Of a stretch of 64,000 nucleotides of DNA, positions 28,286 to 37,486 are shown in pieces; position 1 is the first letter of the stretch; every line of letters starts with the position of its first letter. The notes beneath the pieces are model-generated. The model was not told where the DNA came from and did no database searches. It was given only the letters and a program-made list of their open reading frames with translations. The DNA is from Rhizobium sp. G21 (lineage in GTDB: Bacteria > Pseudomonadota > Alphaproteobacteria > Rhizobiales > Rhizobiaceae), in assembly GCF_014158035.1 (NCBI RefSeq), contig NZ_JACFXW010000001.1, forward strand, positions 186,001 through 250,000, in the 5' to 3' direction. The position numbers and the translations under genes are program-made.

Positions 28286-28629
28286 CCAACTACGCCCTCG
28301 GCTTCGATCTCTCCTCCGTCACTCCGGAAACCGGCGCGCCTGCGCCGGACAGGCTGATCGCGGGAGAACCGGTTTTCACAACCTGGAACATCGAAGAGGC
28401 CGAGGGCGGCCTCTATGCCGGCGTGTGGCGATCCACACCCGGCAAGTGGCGTATCGTCTATGACGAGTGGGAATATTTCCATATCCTCGAAGGCTATTCG
28501 ATCGTCACGGAGGAAGGGGGCGAACCGATCCACCTCCGCGCCGGCGACAGACTTATCCTGAGGCCCGGTTTCATCGGGACATGGGAAGTGGTCGAGACGA
28601 CGACGAAGGATTATGTGATCCGGGTGTAG
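28282..28629 (+). CDS. Cupin domain protein (DUF861/EutQ-like)
   Basis: A 115-residue single-domain cupin with W-R-I-V-Y-D-E-W-E-Y-F-H-I-L-E-G and the second motif in AGDRLILRPGFIGTWEVVE. The short GKWRIVYDEWEYFHILEG run matches the Cupin_3 group, where metal ligands are often incomplete; only one histidine is clear here. It begins inside the metY stop (4-bp overlap), so expression is probably coupled to sulfur assimilation, but the reaction, if any, is unknown. Confidence 0.8.
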   Translation: MTNYALGFDLSSVTPETGAPAPDRLIAGEPVFTTWNIEEAEGGLYAGVWRSTPGKWRIVYDEWEYFHILEGYSIVTEEGGEPIHLRAGDRLILRPGFIGTWEVVETTTKDYVIRV

Positions 28630-28686
28630 CGTCGCTGGTGCCGAATGGGTCTTTCGAAAAGGGCGTTTCGGGCGTCAGCAGATTCG

Positions 28687-29703
28687 TCAGCGCAAGTCGA
28701 CCCTTACAAACTGCTGTGTTCGGAGAGCCCAGGCATAAAGAATATACCCGTTCTCAAGTTGCACAGTCATCGAGGCATGATTGTGATCAGGATTATATGC
28801 GAAGGGAATGGGGGGCGCCCGTGCGGTTAGGAAGCTCATGTCCCACCGGGATGTGAGCGGACGACCGCGGGAGGCGAGCCAATAGGGTTTGCCCATAGCC
28901 ACCTGCTCAGCTTGAGAGGCAAAGCTGTCCGCCGTGTATGCCGCAAGGCATACCAAAACGACAATACCTGCGGTTAGCCCGAAGCCGACGCTTGCAAGGG
29001 AAAAAGATCGCATCCTTCGGCCGGCAAAGCCGATCGTCGCTGCGGCGATGCCGATCGAGATGAGCACGAGATAGACGGCTTTTCCAGGCCATTCCGAAAA
29101 GACCCCGAAATAGCCGATCTCAACGGAGACGAGAAATCCGGCGCCGAACAATACAGCATTATCGACAGGCAGTTTCTCGATCGATCGGGCGATCTTTGGG
29201 GTATCAATCCATTCATATCGAGCCAGTTGTCGTGGTAGCATGATGAGCGGAGCGCCTGCCAAAGCAAGAAACGCTGCTAAGTCCACCATGCCAAACCGCA
29301 TATTCGGCGTTAAGAACAAGGCTCCACATATCGTGAAAACGACAGCTGCCGTGAAAATCCAAAACAACGCGCCGGTCAGCATCGCGTGCACCAGTGAGCT
29401 GCCAAGGGGAACAATATCTGGCTTCGTGCGGGCATTAGCGGCATTCACCGCAAGCGCGATTACCATAGCCGCCGAGACGGAAATCGGAACGAAGTAAATT
29501 CCAAATGGCGCCGCCTGCCAATCCTCCAAAATGGCGAAACTGTAGATTTCGGAAACGCCAATGGTGAGATAGAAGGCTAGATACAACCAGCATACTTTGC
29601 GCCATGCACCGTGCAGAAACGTGAGGCATGCATAAGTAACAAGCGCTGGCCAGATGAAGATCAGAGTATAAAACAGAGTTTCTCCAAGTCTGTCTTCCGT
29701 CAT
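28687..29703 (-). CDS. Polytopic membrane protein of unknown function, atypical composition
   Basis: A 338-residue protein with about eight hydrophobic segments, including LFYTLIFIWPALVTYACLTF at the N-terminus, and a soluble tail of about 75 residues. I recognise no family. Codon use differs from its neighbours: third positions are less GC-biased, and the local GC content is visibly lower than in the flanking metY and P450 genes, which suggests recent acquisition. The frame is uninterrupted and spans the whole stretch between cupin and P450, with 42 bp to the P450 stop. The start at 29703 is provisional. Confidence 0.6.
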   Translation of the reverse strand: MTEDRLGETLFYTLIFIWPALVTYACLTFLHGAWRKVCWLYLAFYLTIGVSEIYSFAILEDWQAAPFGIYFVPISVSAAMVIALAVNAANARTKPDIVPLGSSLVHAMLTGALFWIFTAAVVFTICGALFLTPNMRFGMVDLAAFLALAGAPLIMLPRQLARYEWIDTPKIARSIEKLPVDNAVLFGAGFLVSVEIGYFGVFSEWPGKAVYLVLISIGIAAATIGFAGRRMRSFSLASVGFGLTAGIVVLVCLAAYTADSFASQAEQVAMGKPYWLASRGRPLTSRWDMSFLTARAPPIPFAYNPDHNHASMTVQLENGYILYAWALRTQQFVRVDLR

Positions 29704-29744
29704 TCACGAGATCTTTCTTCGATGATCGTCTTTCTTTGCTTACC

Positions 29745-30992
29745 TCACCACTCCAGATCAAGCCGCTCCAGTCCGTGGAAGTGATACACGTCCTTCACCA
29801 CGGGCTCCCGGGCGATCCGCATCTTCGGCAGCCGCTCGAACAGGATCGGCAGCGCGATGTTCATTTCCAGCCGCGCGAGCGGCGCGCCGATGCAGAAATG
29901 GATGCCGGCGCCGAAGGAAAGGCTGAGGCCTTCGTCGCGATCCGGCTTGAAGGCGAGGGGATCCGAGAACTTTTTCGGATCGAGATTTGCCGCGGCGAGG
30001 ATCAGGCCGATCTCGTCGCCCTTGCGGAGTTGCACGCCGTCGACTTCGACATCCTCGAGCGCCCAGCGCTTGAAGATATGGACGGGGGCGGAAATTCGGA
30101 AGCTTTCTTCGACGGCCAATTCGGTGCTCTTCGCGTCTGAAAACAGCGTCTTCGGGTCGTGCTCGGAGCCGAGGATGATGTTTACCGCATTGCCGATCTG
30201 GTGAACGGTCGCCTCGTGGCCCGCGTTCAACAGCACGATCGCCGTCGAGACGAGTTCGTCCTCGGTCAGGAACTGGCCATCGCGGGCCGGAGACAGCATC
30301 AGCGTGAGAAGGTCATCCTGCGGATTGGCGCGCTTTTCCTTGGCGAGCGTCTTCACATAATCGGCGAATTCCCGCGCCGCCTTATTGGCCAGCGTTTCAT
30401 CTTCCGCGGTGCGGCCGAACATGTACATCCGCACGTAGTCGTGGCTCCAGTCGAGCAATTGCCGCCGCATGTCCATCGGCACGCCCATCATGGCCGCGAT
30501 GATGGTGACGGGGATGACCTCGGCGAAGGAGGACAAAAGCTCCGTGCCGCGGTCGGGCGCAAAGCCGTCGATCAGTTCGTGACAGAGCGAGGTGATCTCG
30601 GGCCGGAGCTTCTCGATCTGGCGCGACACGAAAGCGCGGTTCACCAGCGTGCGCAGCCGGGTATGCTCGGGCGCTTCGAGCGACAGAAGCGATTTCGACT
30701 CGGCGCGATCGAAATCGGCGAGATCGGCGCGCGGCTCCGCCCAGCCCAACTCTTCGCGGCTCATCACATGGGTGATCTGCCGGCCGAAGCGGCGGTCGCG
30801 CAGGAAGGCGTTCACCGTGTCATAGCCGGTGAAATACCACTGCTTTTCTTCCTCCCACCAGAAGGTGGGCGAGGCGGCGTGCATGGCCGCGTAAGCGATG
30901 TTCGGATCGCGGTAGAAGTCTGGATTGCGGGCGTCGAGCGACACGCGGCGATTGCCAGCGTCGAATTTGAAATAGGAAGGGAACTGGGACAT
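29745..30992 (-). CDS. Cytochrome P450
   Basis: Soluble bacterial monooxygenase of 415 residues. The heme-binding loop is FGAGIHFCIGAPLARLEM with the thiolate C367. The I-helix has LLNAGHEATVHQIG, where the acid-threonine pair of the usual AG-x-E-T-T is shifted to E-A-T, and the K-helix ExxR is EESFR. An EAPEHTRLR segment is the usual C-helix signature. It needs a ferredoxin and reductase, none of which is adjacent. The substrate is unknown. The ATG at 30992 is the only good start. Confidence 0.93.
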   Translation of the reverse strand: MSQFPSYFKFDAGNRRVSLDARNPDFYRDPNIAYAAMHAASPTFWWEEEKQWYFTGYDTVNAFLRDRRFGRQITHVMSREELGWAEPRADLADFDRAESKSLLSLEAPEHTRLRTLVNRAFVSRQIEKLRPEITSLCHELIDGFAPDRGTELLSSFAEVIPVTIIAAMMGVPMDMRRQLLDWSHDYVRMYMFGRTAEDETLANKAAREFADYVKTLAKEKRANPQDDLLTLMLSPARDGQFLTEDELVSTAIVLLNAGHEATVHQIGNAVNIILGSEHDPKTLFSDAKSTELAVEESFRISAPVHIFKRWALEDVEVDGVQLRKGDEIGLILAAANLDPKKFSDPLAFKPDRDEGLSLSFGAGIHFCIGAPLARLEMNIALPILFERLPKMRIAREPVVKDVYHFHGLERLDLEW

Positions 30993-31099
30993 GCGGGGGT
31001 ACTCGTGTGACTTCGCCGGGACTTTATGGACAGGCCCGCGAAAATTGCAATGGCGCCGCTCCTGTCCTATATTCAGTCCTGTTGAGCGGGAGAACGGCC

Positions 31100-31354
31100 A
31101 TGCGTCATGTGAGCCTGCCGGAAGCGGAAGAAAACTTCAGCGACTTGATGTCGGCCGCCGAGAGCGGCGAGACGATTATCGTTGAAAAGGCGGGCAAGCC
31201 CGTGGTGCGTTTCGAGCCAGCGGAAAAAGCTCCTCGCCGACCGCGCCGTTTAGGCTTTCTCGATGGCCAGATGAGCGTTCCCGACGATTTCGACGCCATG
31301 TGTCAGGACGAGAGCATTGCGCTTTTCGAGGGGCGCGATGAACTGCCTCGTTGA
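31100..31354 (+). CDS. Phd/YefM-type antitoxin
   Basis: An 84-residue protein beginning MRHVSLPEAEENFSDLM, with AAESGETIIVEKAGKPVVRFEP, the standard Phd/YefM N-terminal DNA-binding fold. The C-terminal part (FLDGQMSVPDDFD) is the usual toxin-neutralising tail of the type paired with PIN toxins. It overlaps the toxin start by 17 bp, the usual antitoxin-first arrangement. It likely autoregulates its promoter. The frame is open to 31007, but only the ATG at 31100 fits the family N-terminus. Confidence 0.85.
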   Translation: MRHVSLPEAEENFSDLMSAAESGETIIVEKAGKPVVRFEPAEKAPRRPRRLGFLDGQMSVPDDFDAMCQDESIALFEGRDELPR

Positions 31355-31724
31355 CACCAACATCTTGATTTGGATGTCGATGCAGTCGGCTCGATTGTCC
31401 AGGGACACGACGGAAATTCTGGAGAACTCCGGCAACACTGTCTGGTTCAGCGCGATCTCGGTCCTTGAGGCGGCGATCAAGCAATCGCCGAGGAAGGCGG
31501 ACTTCAATGTCGACCCATAAAGGCTGAGGTCGATGCCGATCGCCGAAGGCTACGAGGAACTCCCCGTCACCGGCGCCCATGCGGTTCGCGTTCTGGATCC
31601 GCCGCTCATCCACCGCGACCTGTTTGATCGGCTGCCGATCGCCCAGGCGCCGGCCGAAGATCTGCTGCTGATGACGTCGGACCATGTGATAGCCGAATAT
31701 CCCGTCCGCCATCTCCGCGTCTGA
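31338..31724 (+). pseudogene. vapC: VapC-type PIN toxin interrupted by an in-frame stop
   Basis: The reading frame starts MNCLVDTNILIWM, with the first catalytic aspartate in LVDTNIL, and continues through FSAISVLEAAIK (conserved Glu). At 31518-31520 a TAA stops it after 60 residues. The same frame, unshifted, then runs on with HRDLFDRLPIAQA and MTSDHVIAEYP, the remaining PIN acid residues, to a stop at 31722-31724. One substitution explains the break. HRD-x-FDRL normally has proline where leucine stands here, suggesting further decay. The truncated product would lack two catalytic acids. Restart at the ATG at 31533 is possible but would not be a toxin. Confidence 0.75.
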
Positions 31725-31943
31725 TTTTGACGCGGCATTTCATAGATTGTTCACCGTGACGGCCAATTCCGGTGCAGGCATGCCCCGCCGTAATCTGACC
31801 TTAAGTGCGAATCGTACAGGGATAGCGCAATTTCCGCGCATGGCTTGAAGTCCGGGGACGGACACTCTATGTATGGGAAAAGAGAAAAGGTTGATTCCCG
31901 AGAAAATAACCGATCTCCGGGGAGTTTATGTGAAGGATGGACA

Positions 31944-32574
31944 TGAGAGATCCGATTGAAACCACCATGGCGATTATTCCCCAGGTGATCGAGCAGACCA
32001 ATCGCGGCGAACGTGGTTGGGACATCTTCTCGCGGCTGCTTCGGGAGCGGATCATCTTTTGATCGGCCCGGTGGACGACACGATGGCGGCGCTCGCCTGC
32101 GCGCAGCTTCTGTTCCTGGAGTCGGAAAACCCGAAGAAGGAAATCTCGCTCTACATCAATTCGCCGGGCGGCTATGTTACGGCCGGCATGGCGATCTACG
32201 ACACGATGCAGTTCATTCGTCCGCCGGTCTCGACGCTCTGCGTCGGCCAGGCCGCGTCCATGGGCTCGCTGCTGCTGACCGCCGGCACAAAGGGCCTGCG
32301 TTTCGCCACGCCGAACGCCCGCATCATGGTCCACCAGCCCTCCGGCGGCTTCCAGGGCCAGGCGGTCGACATCGAACGTCACGCCCGCGACATCCTCAAG
32401 ATGAAGCGCCGCTTGAACGAGATCTACGAGAAGCACACCGGCCGCTCTTACGAGGAAGTCGAACGCGCTCTCGACCGCGACAATTTCATGACCGCCGAGG
32501 AAGCCAAGACCTGGGGTCTGGTGGACGACGTGATCACCACCCGCGCCGAACGCGAGGGCGGCGAGGAGGCCTGA
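31944..32574 (+). CDS. clpP: ATP-dependent Clp protease proteolytic subunit, frame broken twice
   Basis: Serine protease barrel of the ClpXP degradation machine. Two single-base gaps split the frame: one C in CCC at 31980-31982 and one T in TTTT at 32057-32060. With both restored the product is 210 residues, the normal length, with triad S106 (GQAASMGS), H131 (MVHQPSGG) and D180 (ALDRDNF). Without them no chain longer than a few dozen residues contains the N-terminus. The ATG at 31944 has AAGGA upstream and gives the family start MRDPIET. It is followed by clpX, the usual order. Confidence 0.93.
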
Positions 32575-32905
32575 GGCTCATGGCCGGGCGAAATGCTTCG
32601 ACTGGAAGAGCGGCGCGTCCGCTCTTCGCTTGACAAGCCCTGTTCTTGACAAGATTGTGTCCGATAGCAGTTTGCGTGGAAGCCTTGGGCGTTTAGGAAT
32701 AGCATTAAGCCTATGTTGAAGAATTGTGACATAGGCTTCCCATTGAGCAATGGGGACATGTTGCTGTTTTCTGGCGAATGTGCTGCGTTACGCCGAACCA
32801 TCTGTCCCCCAGGCCTCGTGTAACAGCGGAATGCCGCTTCATGCCGGGGTGTCATGATCGACCCCGCGTTCCTTTCTGGTCGCGGCGTGCTGGAAGGAAG
32901 TGAAA
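32575..32905. promoter_or_regulatory. clpP-clpX intergenic region with two adjacent hairpins at 32707-32754
   Basis: No gene is supportable in these 331 bp. AAGCCTATGT pairs with ACATAGGCTT (32707-32716 and 32729-32738; 10-bp stem, 12-nt loop), and directly after it CCCATTG pairs with CAATGGG (32739-32754; 7-bp stem). Neither has a following T run. Two TTGACA hexamers lie near 32630 and 32647 and could belong to a clpX promoter; a strong ribosome site GGAAGGAAG precedes clpX. Confidence 0.5.
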
Positions 32906-34186
32906 ATGAGCAAAGTCAGCGGAAGCAACAGTGGCGACTCGAAGAACACGCTTTATTGTTCTTTCTGCGGCAAGAGCCAGCATGAGGTGCGCAAGCTGAT
33001 CGCGGGGCCAACCGTGTTCATCTGCGACGAATGCGTCGAACTCTGCATGGACATCATCCGCGAGGAAAACAAATCCTCCATGGTTAAGTCGCGGGAGGGC
33101 GTGCCGACCCCGCAGGACATCATGAAGGTTCTCGACGAATATGTCATCGGCCAGAAGACGGCCAAGCGCATTCTCGCCGTCGCCGTGCACAATCACTACA
33201 AGCGGTTGGCGCACGCCTCCAAGAGCCAGGACATCGAACTGGCGAAGTCTAACATCCTGTTGGTCGGCCCCACCGGATGCGGCAAGAGACCTATCTCGCC
33301 CAGACGCTGGCCCGCATCATCGACGTGCCGTTCACCATGGCGGACGCCACGACGCTCACCGAAGCGGGTTATGTCGGCGAAGACGTCGAGAACATCATCC
33401 TGAAACTGCTGCAGGCTGCCGACTACAATGTCGAGCGCGCCCAGCGCGGCATCGTCTATATCGACGAAGTCGACAAGATCAGCCGCAAGTCGGACAACCC
33501 CTCGATCACCCGCGACGTGTCGGGCGAGGGCGTCCAGCAGGCGCTGCTGAAGATCATGGAAGGCACCGTGGCTTCGGTTCCGCCGCAGGGCGGCCGCAAG
33601 CATCCGCAGCAGGAATTCCTGCAGGTGGACACGACCAACATCCTGTTCATCTGCGGCGGCGCTTTCGCCGGCCTCGAAAAGGTCATCTCGGCGCGATCGG
33701 AGAAGACCTCGATCGGCTTCGCCGCCAAGGTCGCGGCTCCGGACGATCGTCGCGTCGGTCACGTGCTGCGCGATCTCGAGCCGGAAAGATCTGGTCAAAT
33801 TCGGCCTCATCCCGGAATTCATCGGTCGTCTGCCCGTCGTGGCGACGCTGGAAGACCTCGACGAGGACGCGTTGATCCAGATTCTCAGCGAACCGAAGAA
33901 CGCGCTGGTGAAGCAGTATCAGCGCCTGTTCGAGATGGAAGACGTGGAACTGACCTTCCACGAAGCGGCGCTTCGCGAAATCGCCCGCAAGGCGATCATC
34001 CGCAAGACCGGCGCCCGCGGCCTTCGCTCGATCATGGAAAAGATCCTGCTCGACACGATGTTCGAACTGCCGGCCATGGACGGCGTCCAGGAAGTGGTGA
34101 TTTCGGAAGAAGTGGCCAAGGGCAGCGCCCGTCCGCTCTACATCTATGCCGATCGCCGCGACGAAAAGGCTCCGGCCTCCGCTTGA
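32906..34186 (+). CDS. clpX: ATP-dependent Clp protease ATP-binding subunit ClpX, frame broken twice
   Basis: AAA+ unfoldase that recognises substrates and feeds ClpP. The N-terminal C4 zinc domain (LYCSFCGKS ... ICDECVELC) is intact. The frame breaks inside Walker A at about 33287 (GCGKT, one C missing in what should read AAGACG) and again at 33785-33787 (one extra A in GAAA). Correcting both gives 426 residues with Walker [11 protein letters not shown], the sensor region and [11 protein letters not shown]. The two errors cancel, so total length is a multiple of three. ClpX is a single-copy core protein, so the breaks are unlikely to be biological. Confidence 0.93.
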
Positions 34187-34536
34187 GGTCATGACCGCCG
34201 ATATCCGACCTGAAGCCCGGCTCCGGCCGGGCTTTTTGCGTCCGAGACGCGGTTTGGCGAGCCGATGGCGAAAAACGCGTTGCCTTGGCGGCCGTATGGG
34301 CGCAAAACTCTCGTGAGATTCCGGCGATGCTAATACGCGGCGACCGCGTAAGCTTCGGACCATCCGGATCGTATTGAATGTTCACGGGGATATGACGGAT
34401 TTTTGACGGCAGGCAATTGGGGGCGCTCGTTTCAGTCTTGAATTGCATGCTTAGGATCTCCACCTCTACCCCGAACAGGCCGATGGCGCGGACCACTCTC
34501 CGGCAGTCATAGGGGTCTGGACTGAAAGGGAAACAA
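34187..34536. other. clpX-lon intergenic region
   Basis: 350 bp without a supportable gene. It carries the clpX terminator at 34214-34237. A CTTGAA hexamer near 34437 could be part of a heat-shock (sigma-32) promoter for lon, but no convincing matching -10 element follows. Confidence 0.5.
34214..34237 (+). terminator. Intrinsic terminator of clpX
   Basis: AGCCCGGC and GCCGGGCT (34214-34233) form a GC-rich stem followed by TTTTT, 28 bp after the clpX stop. Confidence 0.88.
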
Positions 34537-36956
34537 ATGACCAAAAAAACATTCCCGACGGAAGAAAGCCAGCAGAACTATCCCGTCCTGCCGTTGCGCG
34601 ACATCGTGGTGTTTCCACATATGATCGTGCCGCTGTTCGTCGGCCGCGAGAAGTCGATCCGCGCGCTGGAGGAGGTTATCGGCACCGATCGCCAGATCCT
34701 TCTGGTCACGCAGAAGAACGCCACCGATGACGATCCGTCGCCCTCGGCGATCTTCGAGGTCGGAACCGCAGCCAACGTGCTTCAGCTTCTGAAGCTGCCC
34801 GACGGCACCGTCAAGGTGCTGGTCGAAGGTCGCGGCCGCGCGAAGATCGACAGCTACACAGATCGCGAGGATTACTACGAGGCCGCCGCCAGCGTTCTGG
34901 TCGAGCCGAAGGAAGACGCCGTCGAGATCGAGGCTCTGTCTCGCTCCGTTGTGTCCGAGTTCGAGAACTATGTGAAGCTCAACAAGAAGATCTCGCCCGA
35001 AGTGGTCAACGCCGCCGGCCAGATCGACGACTATTCCAAGCTCGCCGACACCGTGGCCTCGCATCTGTCGATCAAGCTGACCGACAAGCAGGGCATGCTG
35101 GAAACCGTCAGCGTCAAGGAACGGCTCGAGAAGGCGCTGGGCTTCATGGAAGGCGAGATTTCCGTCCTCCAGGTCGAGAAGCGCATCCGCTCGCGCGTGA
35201 AGCGCCAGATGGAAAAGACCCAGCGCGAATATTACCTCAACGAACAGATGAAGGCGATCCAGAAGGAACTGGGCGACGAGGACGGCCGCGACGAGATGGC
35301 CGAAATCGAAAGCCGGATCGCCAAGACCAAGCTGTCGAAGGAAGCGCGCGAAAAGGCCGACGCCGAATTCCGCAAGCTCAAGCAGATGAGCCCGATGTCG
35401 GCGGAAGCCGCCGTCGTGCGCAACTATCTCGATTGGCTGCTCGGCCTGCCCTGGGGCAAGTTCTCGCGCGTCAAGACCGACCTGCTGAACGCCGAGAAGA
35501 TCCTCGACACCGATCACTTCGGCCTCGACAAGGTCAAGGAGCGCATCGTCGAATATCTCGCCGTGCAGGCGCGGTCGACCAAGATCCGCGGCCCGATTTT
35601 GTGCCTCGTCGGCCCTCCGGGCGTCGGCAAGACCTCGCTGGCGCGTTCGATCGCCAAGGCCACCGGACGCGAATATGTCCGCATGGCGTTGGGCGGCGTG
35701 CGTGACGAGGCTGAAATCCGTGGTCATCGTCGGACCTATATCGGCTCCATGCCCGGCAAGGTCGTGCAGTCTATGAAGAAGGCGAAGAAGGCCAATCCGC
35801 TCTTCCTGCTCGATGAAATCGACAAGATGGGCATGGACTTCCGCGGCGATCCGTCTTCGGCTCTGCTCGAGGTGCTGGATCCGGAACAGAACTCCACGTT
35901 CATGGACCACTACCTGGAAGTGGAATACGACCTGTCCAACGTGATGTTCATCACCACGGCGAACACGCTGAACATCCCTGCGCCTTTGATGGACCGCATG
36001 GAGATCATTCGCATCGCCGGCTACACCGAAGACGAAAAGCTCGAAATTGCCAAGCGGCACCTGATTTCCAAGGCCATGCGCGATCATGCGCTGCAACCGA
36101 AGGAATTCTCGATCACCGACGAAGCGCTGCTCGAGGTCATCAGGTCCTATACCCGTGAAGCGGGCGTTCGAAATTTCGAGCGCGAGATCAGCAAACTGGC
36201 CCGCAAGGCCGTGACCGAAATCCTGCGCACCCGCGTGCTCAAGGTCGAAGTCACCAAGGATAATCTGTCCGATTATCTCGGCGTGCCGCGCGCTTCCGTC
36301 ACGACGAGGCCGACAAGGAAGACCAGGTCGGCGTGGTCAACGGTCTCGCCTGGACCGAGGTCGGCGGCGAATTGCTGATGATCGAAGGGCTGATGATGCC
36401 GGGCAAGGGCCGCATGACGGTCACCGGCAATCTGAAGGACGTGATGAAGGAATCGATTTCCGCGGCGGCGTCGTATGTCCGTTCGCGCGCCATCGATTTC
36501 GGCATCAAGCCGCCCTTGTTCGAAAAGCGCGACATCCACGTGCACGTTCCGGATGGAGCGACGCCCAAAGATGGTCCGTCCGCCGGCATCGGCATGGTCA
36601 CCGCCATCGTCTCGGTGATGACCGGCATTCCGGTTCGTCACGACGTGGCGATGACCGGCGAGATCACCCTGCGCGGGCGCGTTTCGCCGATCGGCGGGCT
36701 CAAGGAAAAGTTGCTGGCGGCGCTGCGCGGCGGCATCAAGAAGGTGCTCATTCCGGCCGACAACGCCAAGGACCTGGCGGACATCCCGGACAACGTGAAG
36801 AACAATATGGAGATCATTCCGGTCTCCAGAATGGGCGAGGTGCTGGAGCATGCTCTGGTGCGTCAGCCGGTTCCGATCGAATGGGACGAATCTTTCGAGA
36901 ACGCGCCGGCCAAGGCCGACGCCGACGGCGACGCGACGGTGTCGATCGCTCACTGA
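34537..36956 (+). CDS. lon: Endopeptidase La (Lon protease), frame broken once
   Basis: ATP-dependent protease that removes misfolded and regulatory proteins. An N-terminal substrate-binding LON domain ([20 protein letters not shown]) is followed by the AAA+ domain with [13 protein letters not shown] and FLLDEIDKM, and the protease domain with the Ser in [10 protein letters not shown] and the Lys about 43 residues later. The frame breaks at about 36287-36293 (CGCGCGC), where YLGVPR should run on into [20 protein letters not shown]; removing a GC repeat or adding one base gives 805 or 806 residues, both normal. In this order Lon also degrades the cell-cycle methyltransferase CcrM, by analogy with Caulobacter. 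Confidence 0.94.
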
Positions 36957-36989
36957 TGCCGCGACGCCTCAGAATGATCCGAAAACACG

Positions 36990-37016
36990 ATGGCCGGTCG
37001 AAAGACCGGCCATTTC
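36990..37016 (+). terminator. Probable terminator of lon
   Basis: ATGGCCGGTC-GAAA-GACCGGCCAT (36990-37013) is a perfect 10-bp stem closed by a GAAA tetraloop. Only a short TT-C-G-TT run follows, so efficiency is uncertain. Confidence 0.65.
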
Positions 37017-37149
37017 GTTATGGAAAAAGCGTTGAACAGGCTGGATTCGCCGGGTTTTTCGTATAACAGAGTTGCCGCCGGGCAGCCTATGACTATTCTG
37101 CCCATCGCGTTACGAATCGTTTCATACCAACCAAGAAAGGGGTGGAAAC

Positions 37150-37425
37150 ATGAACAAGAGTGAACTCGTGGCGGCTGTCGCCGAACGCTCTGGCCTCAGC
37201 AAGGCCGATGCAGCGACCGCTGTGGATGCGGTGTTCGACACCGTGCAGGACGAGCTCAAGAAGGGCGGCGAGATTCGCCTCGTGGGTTTCGGCAACTTCT
37301 CCGTTAGCCGCCGCGAAGCCTCCGTCGGCCGCAATGTTTCGACCGGCGAAAAAGTGGACATCCCGGCGCGCAACGTGCCGAAGTTCACGGCAGGCAAGGG
37401 CCTGAAGGACGCGGTCAACAGCTGA
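37150..37425 (+). CDS. hupB: DNA-binding protein HU
   Basis: Histone-like nucleoid protein of 91 residues. MNKSELVAAVAERSGLSKADA is the standard N-terminus, and the beta-arm signature is GFGNFSVSRREASVGRN, followed by PARNVPKFTAGKGLK with the DNA-intercalating proline region. The ATG at 37150 follows GAAAGGGGTGG. Location directly after lon is the widespread lon-hup order. It is probably expressed from its own promoter in the 130 bp upstream. Confidence 0.96.
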   Translation: MNKSELVAAVAERSGLSKADAATAVDAVFDTVQDELKKGGEIRLVGFGNFSVSRREASVGRNVSTGEKVDIPARNVPKFTAGKGLKDAVNS

Positions 37426-37452
37426 TCGCTTCCGCCTAGATTTGGCGCAAGG

Positions 37453-37486
37453 CCCGGCCCTTCACATGGCCGGGTTTTGTTTTTTG
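37453..37486 (+). terminator. Intrinsic terminator of hupB
   Basis: CCCGGCC and GGCCGGG (37453-37459 and 37468-37474) form a stem followed by TTTTGTTTTTT. It overlaps the last codons of the convergent MFS gene. Confidence 0.9.

Noticed and set aside
32906-34186. Programmed ribosomal frameshifting as the explanation for broken clpX, lon and others
   Set aside because: No slippery heptamer with downstream structure is visible at the break points, the breaks are at different places in unrelated genes, and most are simple homopolymer losses.
34437-34536. Sigma-32 (heat-shock) promoter for lon
   Set aside because: CTTGAA is present, but no convincing -10 element lies at the proper distance.
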